DNA from: Limnohabitans sp. Bal53
GTDB lineage: Bacteria; Pseudomonadota; Gammaproteobacteria; Burkholderiales; Burkholderiaceae_C
DNA: 64,000 nt
Direction: 5' to 3'
NCBI RefSeq assembly: GCF_003063355.1
Contig: NZ_NESH01000003.1
Location: 1 to 64,000, forward strand
Position numbers and translations under genes: made by a program. The first letter of the stretch is position 1; every line of letters begins with the position of its first letter. This document shows positions 55,009 to 63,697 of this stretch, in pieces. The notes beneath the pieces are model-generated. The model ran no database searches, was not told the DNA's origin, and saw nothing but the letters and a program-made list of their open reading frames with translations.

Positions 55009-55917
55009 TCAGGGCTTGCGCAAGCCCAGCCACATCACCGTGCACACCACCACGGCCGCCCCCAGCAATTGCATGGGGGCGATGGCTTGGCTCAGCAGCG
55101 CCCAGGCCAGCACCAGCGCAAAGATGGGCTCCACATTCATGATGGCCGAGTTGCCCACCACGCCCAGTTTGGGCAGCACGGTGAACATGATGGTGAAAGC
55201 GGTGCCGTACAAAAACGTCAGTGCGGCCAGCCCCCACCAACCGGGCACAGCCTGAGGCCACTGAAACCCGCCTTGCGTGAGCGCCACGCTGGCGGCCAGC
55301 ACGCCCACGGTGGCCATGGTGGTGAAAGTGCGCAGACGCCCATCCACGCCCACCGTTTCGTGTTGGGTGAGCACCAAGGCCAGGCCAAAGGTGGTGGATG
55401 CCGCCAGGGCAAAACCCACGCCTGCCCCGATTTCTGCCCAGTGACGCGCCGCGCCCAGGCCCGAGGCCGCGCCCAACACGTCCAGCGCCAGGGCCAGCCC
55501 AGCCATCATCACCGGCATGGCCCACAGCACGGCGCGTTCGGGTCGATGGCCGTACAGCATCCTGGCCCACAGGGCGGTGGTCAGCGGGTAAGTGTTAAAA
55601 GCGAGCAAGGCTAGGGCCACCGGCAAACGCGCCACTGCCGAGTACAGGCACACGCTTTGCACCGCGATCAGCAGGCCCACCGCACCCAGGTATTTGCGCT
55701 GCCCGGGCAAGACACGCAAGGCCACCTTTTGCTGCCACAGGATCAACGCCACCACGGTGGCCGTGATGACACTGCGCACCGTCACCGCCGTCACCACATC
55801 CAGTCCGTGGTTGAAAGCGGTGCGGGCGGCCACATGGTTGGCCCCCATCATGAAGGCGATCAGCAGCAAGGTGCCAAAGGCCGCGCCGCTCAAACCCGGT
55901 TTGGCGGGTGCGTTCAT
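55009..55917 (-). CDS. EamA/DMT-family permease
   Basis: 302 residues, ten predicted membrane helices in two EamA repeats (LLIAFMMGANHVAARTAF in the first; GLAALTFLYGTAFTIMFTVLPKLG and MNVEPIFALVLAWALLSQ in the second). It exports or imports small metabolites. It overlaps the PanE-like gene by 4 bp, so it belongs to the class II aldolase operon. Confidence 0.9.
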   Translation of the reverse strand: MNAPAKPGLSGAAFGTLLLIAFMMGANHVAARTAFNHGLDVVTAVTVRSVITATVVALILWQQKVALRVLPGQRKYLGAVGLLIAVQSVCLYSAVARLPVALALLAFNTYPLTTALWARMLYGHRPERAVLWAMPVMMAGLALALDVLGAASGLGAARHWAEIGAGVGFALAASTTFGLALVLTQHETVGVDGRLRTFTTMATVGVLAASVALTQGGFQWPQAVPGWWGLAALTFLYGTAFTIMFTVLPKLGVVGNSAIMNVEPIFALVLAWALLSQAIAPMQLLGAAVVVCTVMWLGLRKP

Positions 55918-56891
55918 GGGTACAGACCCAGGCCCCGCGCATGCAAGCGAGACAAGCCCAGCAAAGCATCGGTGAAGGGTGTGGCCACGCCGGTCAGCTG
56001 GCCCAGCTCGCGCACGGCGGCCACCAGGGCGTCGAGCTCGACCGGTTTGCCCGCGTCCACGTCTTGCAGCATCGAGGTGCGAAAGGCACCCAGCTTGCGC
56101 GTGACGGCGTGGCGGTCTTCGGGCGTTTGCGCAATGGGAATGCCGATGTGCTCACCAATGGCCTTGGCTTCGAGCATGATGCGCGAGACAAAATCGCGCA
56201 CCAGCGGGTCGTCCAGGATCACGTCGGTGGTGGCCCCTGTGAAGGCGCTGATCGGGTTGATGGTCATGTTGCCCCAGAGCTTGTACCAGACGTCTTTCTG
56301 GATTTGGGGGGAGACCGTGGCGTTGAAGCCCGCTTGCACCAACAAGGCGGCCAGCGCCTGAATGCGAGGCGAATCTACCCCACTGGGCTCACCCACAATC
56401 AGCCCGTTGCCAAAGTGGTGCCGGATCACGCCCGGCACATCGACTGAGCAGCTGGCGTGCACCACGCCACCCACAATGTGCGCCGCCGGGATGTGCTGCG
56501 CGATCACGCCGCCCGGGTCCACCGAGTCCAGATGGGTGGCCGACAACGCACCCCCAAAGCCCTGCAAAAACCACCACGGCACGCCGTTCATGGCCGTCAG
56601 CACCACGGTGTTGGGGCCGATGAGTGGTCCGATGCGTCGGGCCACGTCGGCCATGGCGGGGGCTTTCACGGCCACGATCACCAGGTCTTGCACGCCCAGA
56701 TCGGCCGGGTTCTCGCGGGCGACCAAAGAGGTGTGGATTTCCTGTCCGGCTTGCAGCAGCACCAGGCCGTTTTGTTGCAGGGCTTCGAGTGTGGCGCCTC
56801 GTGCCACCGCGCTCAGGCTGCAGCCTTGCTGCGCCAGGTGCGCCCCGATCCAGCCGCCAATGGCGCCTGCGCCATAAATACAGACTTTCAT
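55914..56891 (-). CDS. Ketopantoate reductase-like protein (PanE/ApbA family)
   Basis: 325 residues from the ATG at 56891 (MKVCIYGAGAIGGWIGAHLAQQG). NADPH-binding Gly motif, VIVAVKAPAMADVARRIGPLI, LTAMNGVPWWFLQG and the C-terminal KPVELDALVAAVRELGQL with the conserved Lys region (KDVWYKLWGNMTINPISAFTG). Its place between an aldolase and a permease suggests a catabolic 2-oxoacid substrate rather than pantothenate synthesis; that is inference. Confidence 0.9.
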   Translation of the reverse strand: MKVCIYGAGAIGGWIGAHLAQQGCSLSAVARGATLEALQQNGLVLLQAGQEIHTSLVARENPADLGVQDLVIVAVKAPAMADVARRIGPLIGPNTVVLTAMNGVPWWFLQGFGGALSATHLDSVDPGGVIAQHIPAAHIVGGVVHASCSVDVPGVIRHHFGNGLIVGEPSGVDSPRIQALAALLVQAGFNATVSPQIQKDVWYKLWGNMTINPISAFTGATTDVILDDPLVRDFVSRIMLEAKAIGEHIGIPIAQTPEDRHAVTRKLGAFRTSMLQDVDAGKPVELDALVAAVRELGQLTGVATPFTDALLGLSRLHARGLGLYP

Positions 56892-57676
56892 GCGCGCCAC
56901 CCTGTGTCTTGCCGATCGATCTGACGCACCAGGGCCTGGAATACATCTTCGCCTGCGCCGTGGTGAGGGTTGAACTGCAAGGCATCCTGGGTGCATTTGT
57001 CGGCAATCGCTTCGGGCACCACAATGGGTTGGCCCATGCTCAGCGTGGCCTGCTGAATTTCGCAGGCGCGCTGCAAAGTCCAAAGCACCGCAAAGGTCTG
57101 TGCCAAGGTGTGGCCCCAGGCCAGCAGACCATGGTTGCGCAAAATGACGGCCTGCTTGTCGCCGATGCTGCGCAGCAGGCGCGGCGCTTCGTCGGCGTGG
57201 ATGGTGATGCCTTCAAAGTCATGGTAGGCCACCATGTTGTGCAGCTGGGCGCTGTAAAAATTGGTCTGCTGCAAGCCGCCTTGCAAGCAGGCCACCGCCA
57301 CGCCTGCTGTGGTGTGGGTGTGCATCACGCAGTGGGCCCCGGCCAGACCTTCGTGCACAGCAGCATGCACCGTGAAACCCGCCGGGTTGACGGGGTAGGG
57401 CGAGCCATCGAGCACGCGCCCTTGCACGTCGATCTTGACCAAATTGCTGGCCGTCACCTCGCTGTAGTGCAGCCCGAAGGGGTTGATCAAAAACTGTTTT
57501 TCGCCCGCTGTCACGCTGTCCGGCAGGCGCAGCGTGATGTGGTTGTAGATCATCTCGGTCCAGCCAAGCAACGCGAACACCCGATAGCAAGCGGCCAGCT
57601 GCAAACGCGCTTGCCATTCGTCAGGGTGCACCCGCGCTTGCAGCGAGGGCACCAAGGGTTGGGGGGTGGGGAACAT
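56888..57676 (-). CDS. Class II aldolase/adducin family protein
   Basis: 262 residues from the ATG at 57676, with AAAAGGAG upstream. Metal-binding CVMHTHTTAGVAVAC and AVILRNHGLLAWG, early WTEMIYNHITLRLPD. The upstream open frame to 57868 only translates repeat DNA and is rejected. First gene of an operon with the PanE-like and EamA genes (4-bp overlaps). The sugar or oxoacid cleaved is unknown. Confidence 0.92.
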   Translation of the reverse strand: MFPTPQPLVPSLQARVHPDEWQARLQLAACYRVFALLGWTEMIYNHITLRLPDSVTAGEKQFLINPFGLHYSEVTASNLVKIDVQGRVLDGSPYPVNPAGFTVHAAVHEGLAGAHCVMHTHTTAGVAVACLQGGLQQTNFYSAQLHNMVAYHDFEGITIHADEAPRLLRSIGDKQAVILRNHGLLAWGHTLAQTFAVLWTLQRACEIQQATLSMGQPIVVPEAIADKCTQDALQFNPHHGAGEDVFQALVRQIDRQDTGWRA

Positions 57677-57718
57677 CAGGGTCTCCTTTTGGGTTTGTGG
57701 GAGGCAGTGGTTGGCGAG

Positions 57719-57869
57719 TGATGGACTGCCACGTCGCTGCGCTCCTCGCAGTGACGGGGTAAAGGCGTCCTCGAAGCGACGAGGTACAGACGTCCACGAA
57801 GCGACGAGGTATGGACGTCCTCGCAGTGACGGAGAGTAGACGTCATCGCGAGGAACGAAGCGATCCATG
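57719..57869. repeat. Dispersed repeat cluster 2
   Basis: About five related units lie between hpaI and the aldolase gene. The clearest copy is 57842-57869 (GTCATCGCGAGGAACGAAGC, then GATCCATG). The others are shortened or inverted (TCGCTGCGCTCCTCGCAGTGAC; CGAAGCGACGAGGTA twice at about 57771-57806; CCTCGCAGTGAC). Same family as clusters 1 and 3. Confidence 0.8.
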
Positions 57870-57931
57870 TTGAGACCATTGAATGGGCATGACGGCGGTC
57901 ATTGGGGCAGTTAATTGGGGTCAGATCCCCA

Positions 57932-58747
57932 TTAATAAGTCGCACCTTTGTTGGGGGCGATGGCAGAGACTTCGGCCTTGAAGTGTGCCGCCAGATCGGT
58001 GGTGTGGCGCATCAAGAGTTGGGTGTCCAGACCCACGGCCACAAACACCGCCCCCAGCTTCAGGTAATGGGCGGCCAGGGTGCGGTCGGGTGTGAGGATG
58101 CCCGGCGCCTTGCCGGCCTTCAAGATGCGGGCGATGGCGTCCTCAATGGCCGCTTGCACGTCGGGGTGCGCAGCGTTGCCCACATGGCCCATCGAGGCCG
58201 AGAGGTCAGCCGGGCCGATGAACACACCATCGACCCCGGGCGTGGCGACGATGGCATCGAGGTTCTTCAGGGCTTCGCGCGATTCCACTTGCACCAACAG
58301 GCAGACCTCTTCGTTGGCACGCTTGAAGTAATCCGGGAAATGCCCCCAGCGTGAGGCCCGCGCCCCCGCCATGCCGCGCACACCGCCTTGCCCATCGTCC
58401 TGCGGGTAGCGCATGGCTCGCACCAATTGCGCGGCTTGCTCGGCCGTGTCGACCATGGGCACCAGGATGTTTTGTGCACCGAGGTCGAGGTATTGCTTGA
58501 TCAGCGCCGTCTCGCCCACAGGGACGCGGCACACCGCGTGGCTGGCGGGGTAAGCGGCCACGGTTTGCAGTTGGGCCTGGATGCTGCGCAGGTCGTTGGG
58601 CGCGTGTTCGCCGTCGATCACCAGCCAGTCAAATCCGGCCAAGGCGCAGATTTCGGCGGTGTAGGCGCTGGCCAAGCCCATCCACAGGCCAATTTGGGGC
58701 TGTTGGTTTTGCAGGGCCTTTTTAAAAAGATTCACTGGCGTATTCAT
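57932..58747 (-). CDS. hpaI: 4-Hydroxy-2-oxoheptane-1,7-dioate aldolase
   Basis: 271 residues from the ATG at 58747 ([25 protein letters not shown]). HpcH/HpaI class II aldolase: [56 protein letters not shown] and [21 protein letters not shown]. It splits the last intermediate of the hpa pathway into pyruvate and succinate semialdehyde. It is the last hpa gene in the run. Confidence 0.95.
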   Translation of the reverse strand: MNTPVNLFKKALQNQQPQIGLWMGLASAYTAEICALAGFDWLVIDGEHAPNDLRSIQAQLQTVAAYPASHAVCRVPVGETALIKQYLDLGAQNILVPMVDTAEQAAQLVRAMRYPQDDGQGGVRGMAGARASRWGHFPDYFKRANEEVCLLVQVESREALKNLDAIVATPGVDGVFIGPADLSASMGHVGNAAHPDVQAAIEDAIARILKAGKAPGILTPDRTLAAHYLKLGAVFVAVGLDTQLLMRHTTDLAAHFKAEVSAIAPNKGATY

Positions 58748-58914
58748 GGGATGTTTCCTCGTTTTAAAGGGATGAAGGCTCAAAGGATGTTGGGGTCGGG
58801 GTGGCGGCTCGGGCGATGTGGCAAAGCGGAGCGCCTCTGAGCCCGGGCCGCCACCCTGGCCCCAGCAGCCTCCCGCTATCGCAAGACGAAGCCACTGCAG
58901 ACGCTTCCAAACGC

Positions 58915-59730
58915 TCAAACAAACCGAAACTCCAGTTTGCCCAGAGGCCCGTAGTCCACATCAAACACATCGCCCACTTTGGCCAAAGCCGGTTTGGTGA
59001 ACGAACCCGCCAAAACAATTTCACCGGCTTGCAGGTGCTCGCCCCAGGGCGCGAGCTTGTTGGCCAACCACGCAATGCCCACTGCGGGGTGCCCTTGTAC
59101 GCCCGCAGCCAAACCGGTTTCTTCGACCACGCCGTTTTGGCGCAACACCGCACCACACCAAGGCAAGTCGGTGGTGAGCGGGTCGACCCGCTTGGCCCCG
59201 AGCACGATGCCCGCATTGGCCGCGTTGTCGCTGATGGTGTCGTAGACCTTGCGCATCACCTTGGTGTGGCGGTCGAACTGCTCGATGCGCGAATCGATGA
59301 TCTCAATCGCAGGGGTCACGTACTCGGTGGCCTCCAAGACTTGCTGCACCGTCACGTTGGGGCCGCGCAGTTCTTTCTTGAGGATGAAGGCCAGCTCTAC
59401 CTCGACACGCGGTGCGATGAAATCGGTGAAAGGAATGTCCAGCACTTGGCCGGGTGTGCAGTCGTAGCGCATGTCATCGAGCAGCGTGCCGTAGTCAGGC
59501 TCGTCGATCTGGCTGGAGACCTGCATGGCGCGGCTCGTCAGGCCAATCTTGTGGCCGATCATGGTGCGCCCTTCGGCCAGCCTGAGTTGCATCCAGGCGC
59601 GGTTGATGCGGTAACCGTCTTCGATCGTCATGCCCGGGAAGCGCTTAGAAAAGTGCTCGATCTGCACGCGTGATTTTTGGGATTGGTTGAGCTCTTGGGC
59701 GAGCTGCTGGATCAAGGTGTCGTCAAACAT
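58915..59730 (-). CDS. hpaH: 2-Oxo-hept-4-ene-1,7-dioate hydratase
   Basis: 271 residues from the ATG at 59730 ([47 protein letters not shown]). FAH-superfamily hydratase with [25 protein letters not shown] and [24 protein letters not shown]. It hydrates the diene acid before HpaI. Metal ligands Glu-x-Glu are kept. Confidence 0.94.
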   Translation of the reverse strand: MFDDTLIQQLAQELNQSQKSRVQIEHFSKRFPGMTIEDGYRINRAWMQLRLAEGRTMIGHKIGLTSRAMQVSSQIDEPDYGTLLDDMRYDCTPGQVLDIPFTDFIAPRVEVELAFILKKELRGPNVTVQQVLEATEYVTPAIEIIDSRIEQFDRHTKVMRKVYDTISDNAANAGIVLGAKRVDPLTTDLPWCGAVLRQNGVVEETGLAAGVQGHPAVGIAWLANKLAPWGEHLQAGEIVLAGSFTKPALAKVGDVFDVDYGPLGKLEFRFV

Positions 59731-59741
59731 GGTGTGCCTTC

Positions 59742-59814
59742 GTAGGAGCGGTCTCTGACCGCGATGGGGGGTGTTGTTGTGGCAAGGCAGATCGCGGTCA
59801 GAGACCGCTCCCAC
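59742..59814. repeat. REPIN-like inverted doublet within the hpa operon
   Basis: A 21-bp perfect inverted repeat (59745-59765 with 59791-59811), extended by further pairs at each end, with a 25-nt spacer. Each arm itself has a palindrome GCGGTC-TCT-GACCGC and begins GTAGGAGCGG or its complement. This resembles the REP elements known from Pseudomonas and Xanthomonas, arranged as an inverted pair. It fills the 100-bp gap between hpaF and hpaH. Confidence 0.82.
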
Positions 59815-59830
59815 AAAATGTTCTGCCGAA

Positions 59831-60268
59831 TCAAGGCGTGACCTTCTGAAACAGCGGGTGAAGGTTGCTGTGCTTGGCGTCAAACACCTCGGGGCCGACG
59901 TCGATTTGCAGCGTGATGCCGATGTGGCGCTGGGCCATGACCGGAGCAAAAGAATCTTGGGCGACTGCAAGCAGCGTCTGCCCTGCACGCTGCTGCGTGG
60001 CCTCGCTGCGGCCGCGGCCCATGCGCAGGTTCAGGTACACAAAAGCGTAGTCGCCAGTGCCGCCGGCCTCTCGCCCTGCTGCGCCGCCATCGGCCACCGC
60101 GTAATGTGGTGCAGGGTAGGCCAGCACACGGGTGCCGCCTGTGGGGAAAACTTGTTTGGCTTCTTCGTCCCTGACCGTCAGCATGGCGTCCGCCATTTGG
60201 CGGCACAGGGCGGTCATGTTGACTTCAGCGTCCAACTGACTGGTGTAGAGGATCACAAGATGGGGCAT
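59831..60268 (-). CDS. hpaF: 5-Carboxymethyl-2-hydroxymuconate isomerase
   Basis: 145 residues. After Met removal the N-terminal Pro2 would be the catalytic base, as in the tautomerase superfamily ([18 protein letters not shown]). [31 protein letters not shown] and [26 protein letters not shown] match HpaF/CHMI. GAGGAG lies 7 bp upstream, 12 bp after hpaD. Confidence 0.93.
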   Translation of the reverse strand: MPHLVILYTSQLDAEVNMTALCRQMADAMLTVRDEEAKQVFPTGGTRVLAYPAPHYAVADGGAAGREAGGTGDYAFVYLNLRMGRGRSEATQQRAGQTLLAVAQDSFAPVMAQRHIGITLQIDVGPEVFDAKHSNLHPLFQKVTP

Positions 60269-60280
60269 GGGTCGCTCTCC

Positions 60281-61207
60281 TCAAAGGCGGGTGCTGATGG
60301 CCGTGTAGCCCTCGGCACGGCTGGCCACGGCGGCGGGCACTTGGCTGCCGTCCTGCGGGGTCACTTCAAAAATCGCGTTGAGCTGGCCCGTGCCGCTGGC
60401 GCCGAAGTACGGTGTCACCATGTCCACACCGCCGTCATACCCGGTCCAGCCCAAAGCGCCCATGAGCATGGCGGTGTCGTGCATAAAGCCTTCGCCGTGG
60501 CCTTTGCTGGCGTACTCGGGCAGCATCTCGCAAAAGGCTTTCCATTCGCGGTTGCCCCACATCTGCAGCACCTGCTTGTCGAGTTGCTCCAAAAACGGGC
60601 TCCAGATTTTGTGCGCGAACTCGGGCGCCAAACCGTTTTGGGCAAAGCGGTGCGAGAGCGAACCACTGGCCAAGAAGGCCACCTTGCCGTCGTAATGCTT
60701 TTCCACCGCTTCGCGCATGGCCCAGCCCAGGCGGGCGCTGTCGTTGAGGTAATGCACCATGCACAGGGCCGAGACCGAGACCACCTTGAAGTGCTGGTCT
60801 TCGTTCATGTAGCGCAGTGGCACCAGCGTGCCGTATTCGGGGTCCAGCGTGGTGTTGTCGTGTGCCAGCGTTTCCACGCCATGCTCGTTGGCCACACGGG
60901 CCAGCAGGTGGCCCAACTCGGGGTTGCCAGGTGACTCGAAAGCCATGTGGTGGATGAAGTGCGGCAACTCGTTGCTGGTGTAGTCGCCCTTGAAATGCGG
61001 CGCGCAGTTGATGTGGTAATTGGCGTTGACGAGCCAGTGCGTGTCAAAAACCACCAGCGTGTCCACCCCCATGGCACGGCAGCGGCGGCTGATTTCCTTG
61101 TGGCCGTCAATGGCGCTTTGGCGCGTGCCAAAGCGCGGCCCGGGGATCTCACTCAAGTACATGCTGGGCACGTGGGTGATTTTGGCGGCGAGTGCAAGTT
61201 GGCCCAT
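60281..61207 (-). CDS. hpaD: 3,4-Dihydroxyphenylacetate (homoprotocatechuate) 2,3-dioxygenase
   Basis: 308 residues. LigB-type (class III) extradiol ring-cleavage enzyme. KITHVPSMYLSEIPGP, VVFDTHWLVNANYHINC, the Fe ligands His, His and Glu spread through the chain, and LASGSLSHRFAQNG are seen. It opens the aromatic ring of homoprotocatechuate with oxygen. AGGA precedes the ATG. Confidence 0.95.
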   Translation of the reverse strand: MGQLALAAKITHVPSMYLSEIPGPRFGTRQSAIDGHKEISRRCRAMGVDTLVVFDTHWLVNANYHINCAPHFKGDYTSNELPHFIHHMAFESPGNPELGHLLARVANEHGVETLAHDNTTLDPEYGTLVPLRYMNEDQHFKVVSVSALCMVHYLNDSARLGWAMREAVEKHYDGKVAFLASGSLSHRFAQNGLAPEFAHKIWSPFLEQLDKQVLQMWGNREWKAFCEMLPEYASKGHGEGFMHDTAMLMGALGWTGYDGGVDMVTPYFGASGTGQLNAIFEVTPQDGSQVPAAVASRAEGYTAISTRL

Positions 61208-61227
61208 GGGGTGTCCTGTGGTGACGT

Positions 61228-61623
61228 TTAGGGGCAGATCAGATCAATGCCTGGAAAGTAACTGCGGTAGCGCCCTGCATCGCGGGTGAGCAATTGAAAG
61301 CCCTCGGCTTGTGCATGCGCGCCAATGAAGAAGTCGGGCAAGACGCCGGTTTTGGTGCCACCTTGTCGACGGTATTGACGAAAAGCCTGCCCAGCCAGCC
61401 TGGCTGCAGGACGCGATATTTCAGCCAGGCGGATGCCCAGTGTGTCCAGAAAAGTATCCAAATGCGCAGGCTCGCCCGGGTGTCCAGCCAGTTCGGCATA
61501 GACCACCATGTTGGTGCCCAGTTCTCCGGCTTTGGCGCTGCGCAGTTGCTGCAAAGACCAGGACATCCAGATGGGGTCGGCCTTGTAGATGTCGAGCAGG
61601 ACGTTGGTGTCGACCAAGATCAT
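61228..61623 (-). CDS. vapC: VapC-type PIN-domain toxin
   Basis: 131 residues from the ATG at 61623. Acidic RNase residues: Asp5 in MILVDTNVLLDIY, Glu in VVYAELAG, Asp in GVLPDFFIGAHA and Asp in LLTRDAGRYRSYFPGI. It overlaps its antitoxin gene by 4 bp and lies between hpaE and hpaD, in the same direction as the operon. Confidence 0.92.
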   Translation of the reverse strand: MILVDTNVLLDIYKADPIWMSWSLQQLRSAKAGELGTNMVVYAELAGHPGEPAHLDTFLDTLGIRLAEISRPAARLAGQAFRQYRRQGGTKTGVLPDFFIGAHAQAEGFQLLTRDAGRYRSYFPGIDLICP

Positions 61624-61895
61624 GGTTTGTTCCAGTCCTCGCCGCGGGTGATGGCCATCCATTCGTCTGTACTGGGGCCATCCTTCACGATGCCAATGAA
61701 CTGCCGAATCGGGTCGTCCGGCGCGAGAAAGGACAAGTCGGGCTCGGGCACAGCATGCGGGCTGGATGGCGTTTTGGCCGCCACCAAATACTCGGCAAGG
61801 GCTTCTTGCACGACGTGCGATTTGCTCAGCTTGCGCGCGGCGCAATACTGGGTCAATTCGCGTTCAACGATTTCTGGCAAGCGGACAGACAACAT
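61620..61895 (-). CDS. vapB: VapB-type ribbon-helix-helix antitoxin
   Basis: 91 residues from the ATG at 61895, with AAGGAG 7 bp upstream; a start at 61916 is possible but lies before that site. RHH region MLSVRLPEIVERELTQYCAARKLSKSHVVQEALAEYLV, then an acidic tail with LAPDDPIRQFIG and DEWMAITRGEDW that would block the toxin. Upstream lie three GTCATAC-type sites. Confidence 0.87.
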   Translation of the reverse strand: MLSVRLPEIVERELTQYCAARKLSKSHVVQEALAEYLVAAKTPSSPHAVPEPDLSFLAPDDPIRQFIGIVKDGPSTDEWMAITRGEDWNKP

Positions 61896-61907
61896 GGCGC
61901 ACTCCTT

Positions 61908-61970
61908 GTCATACACATTCGAAATGAATGTATGGCATCAAGTATGACAGATGGTGGTGATTTGTCATAC
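61908..61970. promoter_or_regulatory. Three GTCATAC motifs upstream of vapB
   Basis: GTCATAC at 61908-61914 and 61964-61970 and its inverse GTATGAC at 61942-61948, plus a CATTC-GAAAT-GAATG hairpin (about 61916-61930). The hpaE stop codon lies within the last copy. VapB proteins repress their own promoters through such inverted repeats, so these are candidate operators. Confidence 0.45.
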
Positions 61971-63434
61971 ACCCCAATGCGGAATGTGGTGACCGCCCAG
62001 CGACACGGCCACGTTTTTGGGCTCGCAGAACACTTCGTAACTCCAGGTGCCGCCTTCGCGCCCAGTGCCGCTGGCCTTGGTGCCGCCAAAGGGCTGGCGC
62101 AAATCGCGCACGTTCTGGCTGTTCACAAAGCACATGCCCGCCTCGACCGCAGCGGCCACACGGTGGGCGCGGCCGATGTTCTCGGTCCACACGTAGCTGG
62201 ACAGGCCATATTCGATGTCGTTGGCTTTTTCAATCGCATCCTGCTCGTCCTTGAAAGGAATCAGGCAGGCCACGGGGCCGAAAATTTCTTCTTGTGCGAT
62301 GCGCATGCGGTTGTCCACGTCGGCAAACACGGTGGGCCAGACGAAGTTGCCGTGCTGCACATGCGCGGGCAAGTCGGCGGCGTAGCCGGGTTGGCCCAGT
62401 CCGCCGCACAGCATCGTGGCACCCTCCTTGGGGCCCAGCTTGATGTAGCTGCGCACCTTGGCCAAGTGGGCCTGGCTGATCATCGGGCCAACGATGGTTT
62501 TTTCATCCAGCGGATCGCCCACGGTGATGCGTTTGGCGCGCTCGGCAAACTTGGCGGCAAAGTCGGCGTAAATGCTTTGCTGCACCAGAATGCGGCTGCC
62601 GGCGGTGCAGCGCTCGCCGTTGTTAGAAAAGATCATGAAGATGGCTGCATCCAGTGCGCGGTCCAGGTCAGCGTCTTCAAAGATCACAAACGGACTCTTG
62701 CCGCCGAGTTCCATGCTGAATTTTTTCAGGCCCGCGCTCTGGACGATGCGGTTGCCGGTGACGGTGGAGCCGGTGAACGAAATGGCGCGCACATCGCGGT
62801 GCGAGACCAGCGGTTCCCCCGCTTGCTTGCCATAGCCGTGTACAAGGTTCAGCACGCCTGCAGGCACGCCGGCCTCCAGCGCCAGTTCGCCCAAACGGGC
62901 TGCGCTCATGGGTGAGAGTTCGCTCATCTTGAGCACGGCGGTGTTGCCAAACGCCAGACACGGCGCGACCTTCCAGGTGGCGGTCATGAAGGGCACGTTC
63001 CAGGGGCTGATCAGTGCGCACACGCCCACCGGGTGGAACAAGGTGTAGTTCAGGTGTGTGGGCGTGGGGTAGGTATGGCCGTCCACACGGGTGCACATCT
63101 CGGCAAAGTAGTGAAAGTTGTCGGCCGCACGCGGCACCAACTGCTTGCCGGTTTGGCTGATGGTCTGGCCGCAGTCGCGGGTTTCGGTCTCGGCAATCTC
63201 GGGTACGTGCTGCGTGATCAGATCGCCCAGCTTGCGCATGATCTTGGCGCGCTCAGTTGCAGGGGTTGCAGCCCACTTGGGGAAGGCGGCTTTGGCAGCG
63301 GCCACGGCAGCGTTCACTTCCGCTTCGCCGCCCGAGGCGACTTCGGCCAGCACTTCTTGTGTGGCGGGGTTGAGGGTCTCGAAATAGTCGCTGCCTGCGA
63401 CTTGGATGCCATTGATCAGGTGGTCAATCTTCAT
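61965..63434 (-). CDS. hpaE: 5-Carboxymethyl-2-hydroxymuconate semialdehyde dehydrogenase
   Basis: 489 residues, aldehyde dehydrogenase superfamily. ISPWNVPFMTATWKVAPCLAFGNTAVLKMSELSP, the general-base Glu in FSMELGGKSPFVIF and the catalytic Cys in FSNNGERCTAGSRILV are intact. NAD-dependent oxidation of the ring-cleavage product. Repeat cluster 3 separates it from hpaG. Confidence 0.95.
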   Translation of the reverse strand: MKIDHLINGIQVAGSDYFETLNPATQEVLAEVASGGEAEVNAAVAAAKAAFPKWAATPATERAKIMRKLGDLITQHVPEIAETETRDCGQTISQTGKQLVPRAADNFHYFAEMCTRVDGHTYPTPTHLNYTLFHPVGVCALISPWNVPFMTATWKVAPCLAFGNTAVLKMSELSPMSAARLGELALEAGVPAGVLNLVHGYGKQAGEPLVSHRDVRAISFTGSTVTGNRIVQSAGLKKFSMELGGKSPFVIFEDADLDRALDAAIFMIFSNNGERCTAGSRILVQQSIYADFAAKFAERAKRITVGDPLDEKTIVGPMISQAHLAKVRSYIKLGPKEGATMLCGGLGQPGYAADLPAHVQHGNFVWPTVFADVDNRMRIAQEEIFGPVACLIPFKDEQDAIEKANDIEYGLSSYVWTENIGRAHRVAAAVEAGMCFVNSQNVRDLRQPFGGTKASGTGREGGTWSYEVFCEPKNVAVSLGGHHIPHWGV

Positions 63435-63484
63435 GGTGTTTTTTCGTCTGGTTGGCTCGGCATTTCGAGCGATGTGGCAAGTTC

Positions 63485-63678
63485 GTCATTGCGAGCGAAT
63501 GGCAAGGTCGTCATTGCGAGCGCAGCGCGGCAATCCATGGATCGCTTCGTTCCTCGCGATGACAGGGAAAGGGGATAGGTCGCGTCTTTCCTTGCGATGA
63601 CAGTGAAAGGGGATGGATCGCTTCGTTCCTTGCGATGACAGGGAGAGGGAATGAATCGCTTCGTTCCTCGCGATGACA
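63485..63678. repeat. Dispersed repeat cluster 3
   Basis: Units at 63485 onward (GTCATTGCGAGCGAATGG), 63510-63563 (two units facing each other across CAATCCATGGATCG), about 63579-63601, 63613-63640 and 63650-63678 (GAATCGCTTCGTTCCTCGCG then ATGAC). The last three are near-tandem with spacers of AGGGAAAGGGG type. Same family as clusters 1 and 2. Confidence 0.87.
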
Positions 63679-63697
63679 GGCAAAAGGGGGGGCGTGT

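Noticed and set aside
57677..57868. N-terminal extension of the class II aldolase (65 codons)
   Set aside because: It only translates repeat cluster 2; a good AAAAGGAG site sets the start at 57676.
61440..62915. 491-codon plus-strand open frame opposite vapBC and hpaE
   Set aside because: Antisense to three recognisable genes; no domain seen.
63485..63678. Possible CRISPR-like array in the repeat clusters
   Set aside because: Units vary in sequence and orientation, spacers are short and similar to each other, and no cas gene is present.
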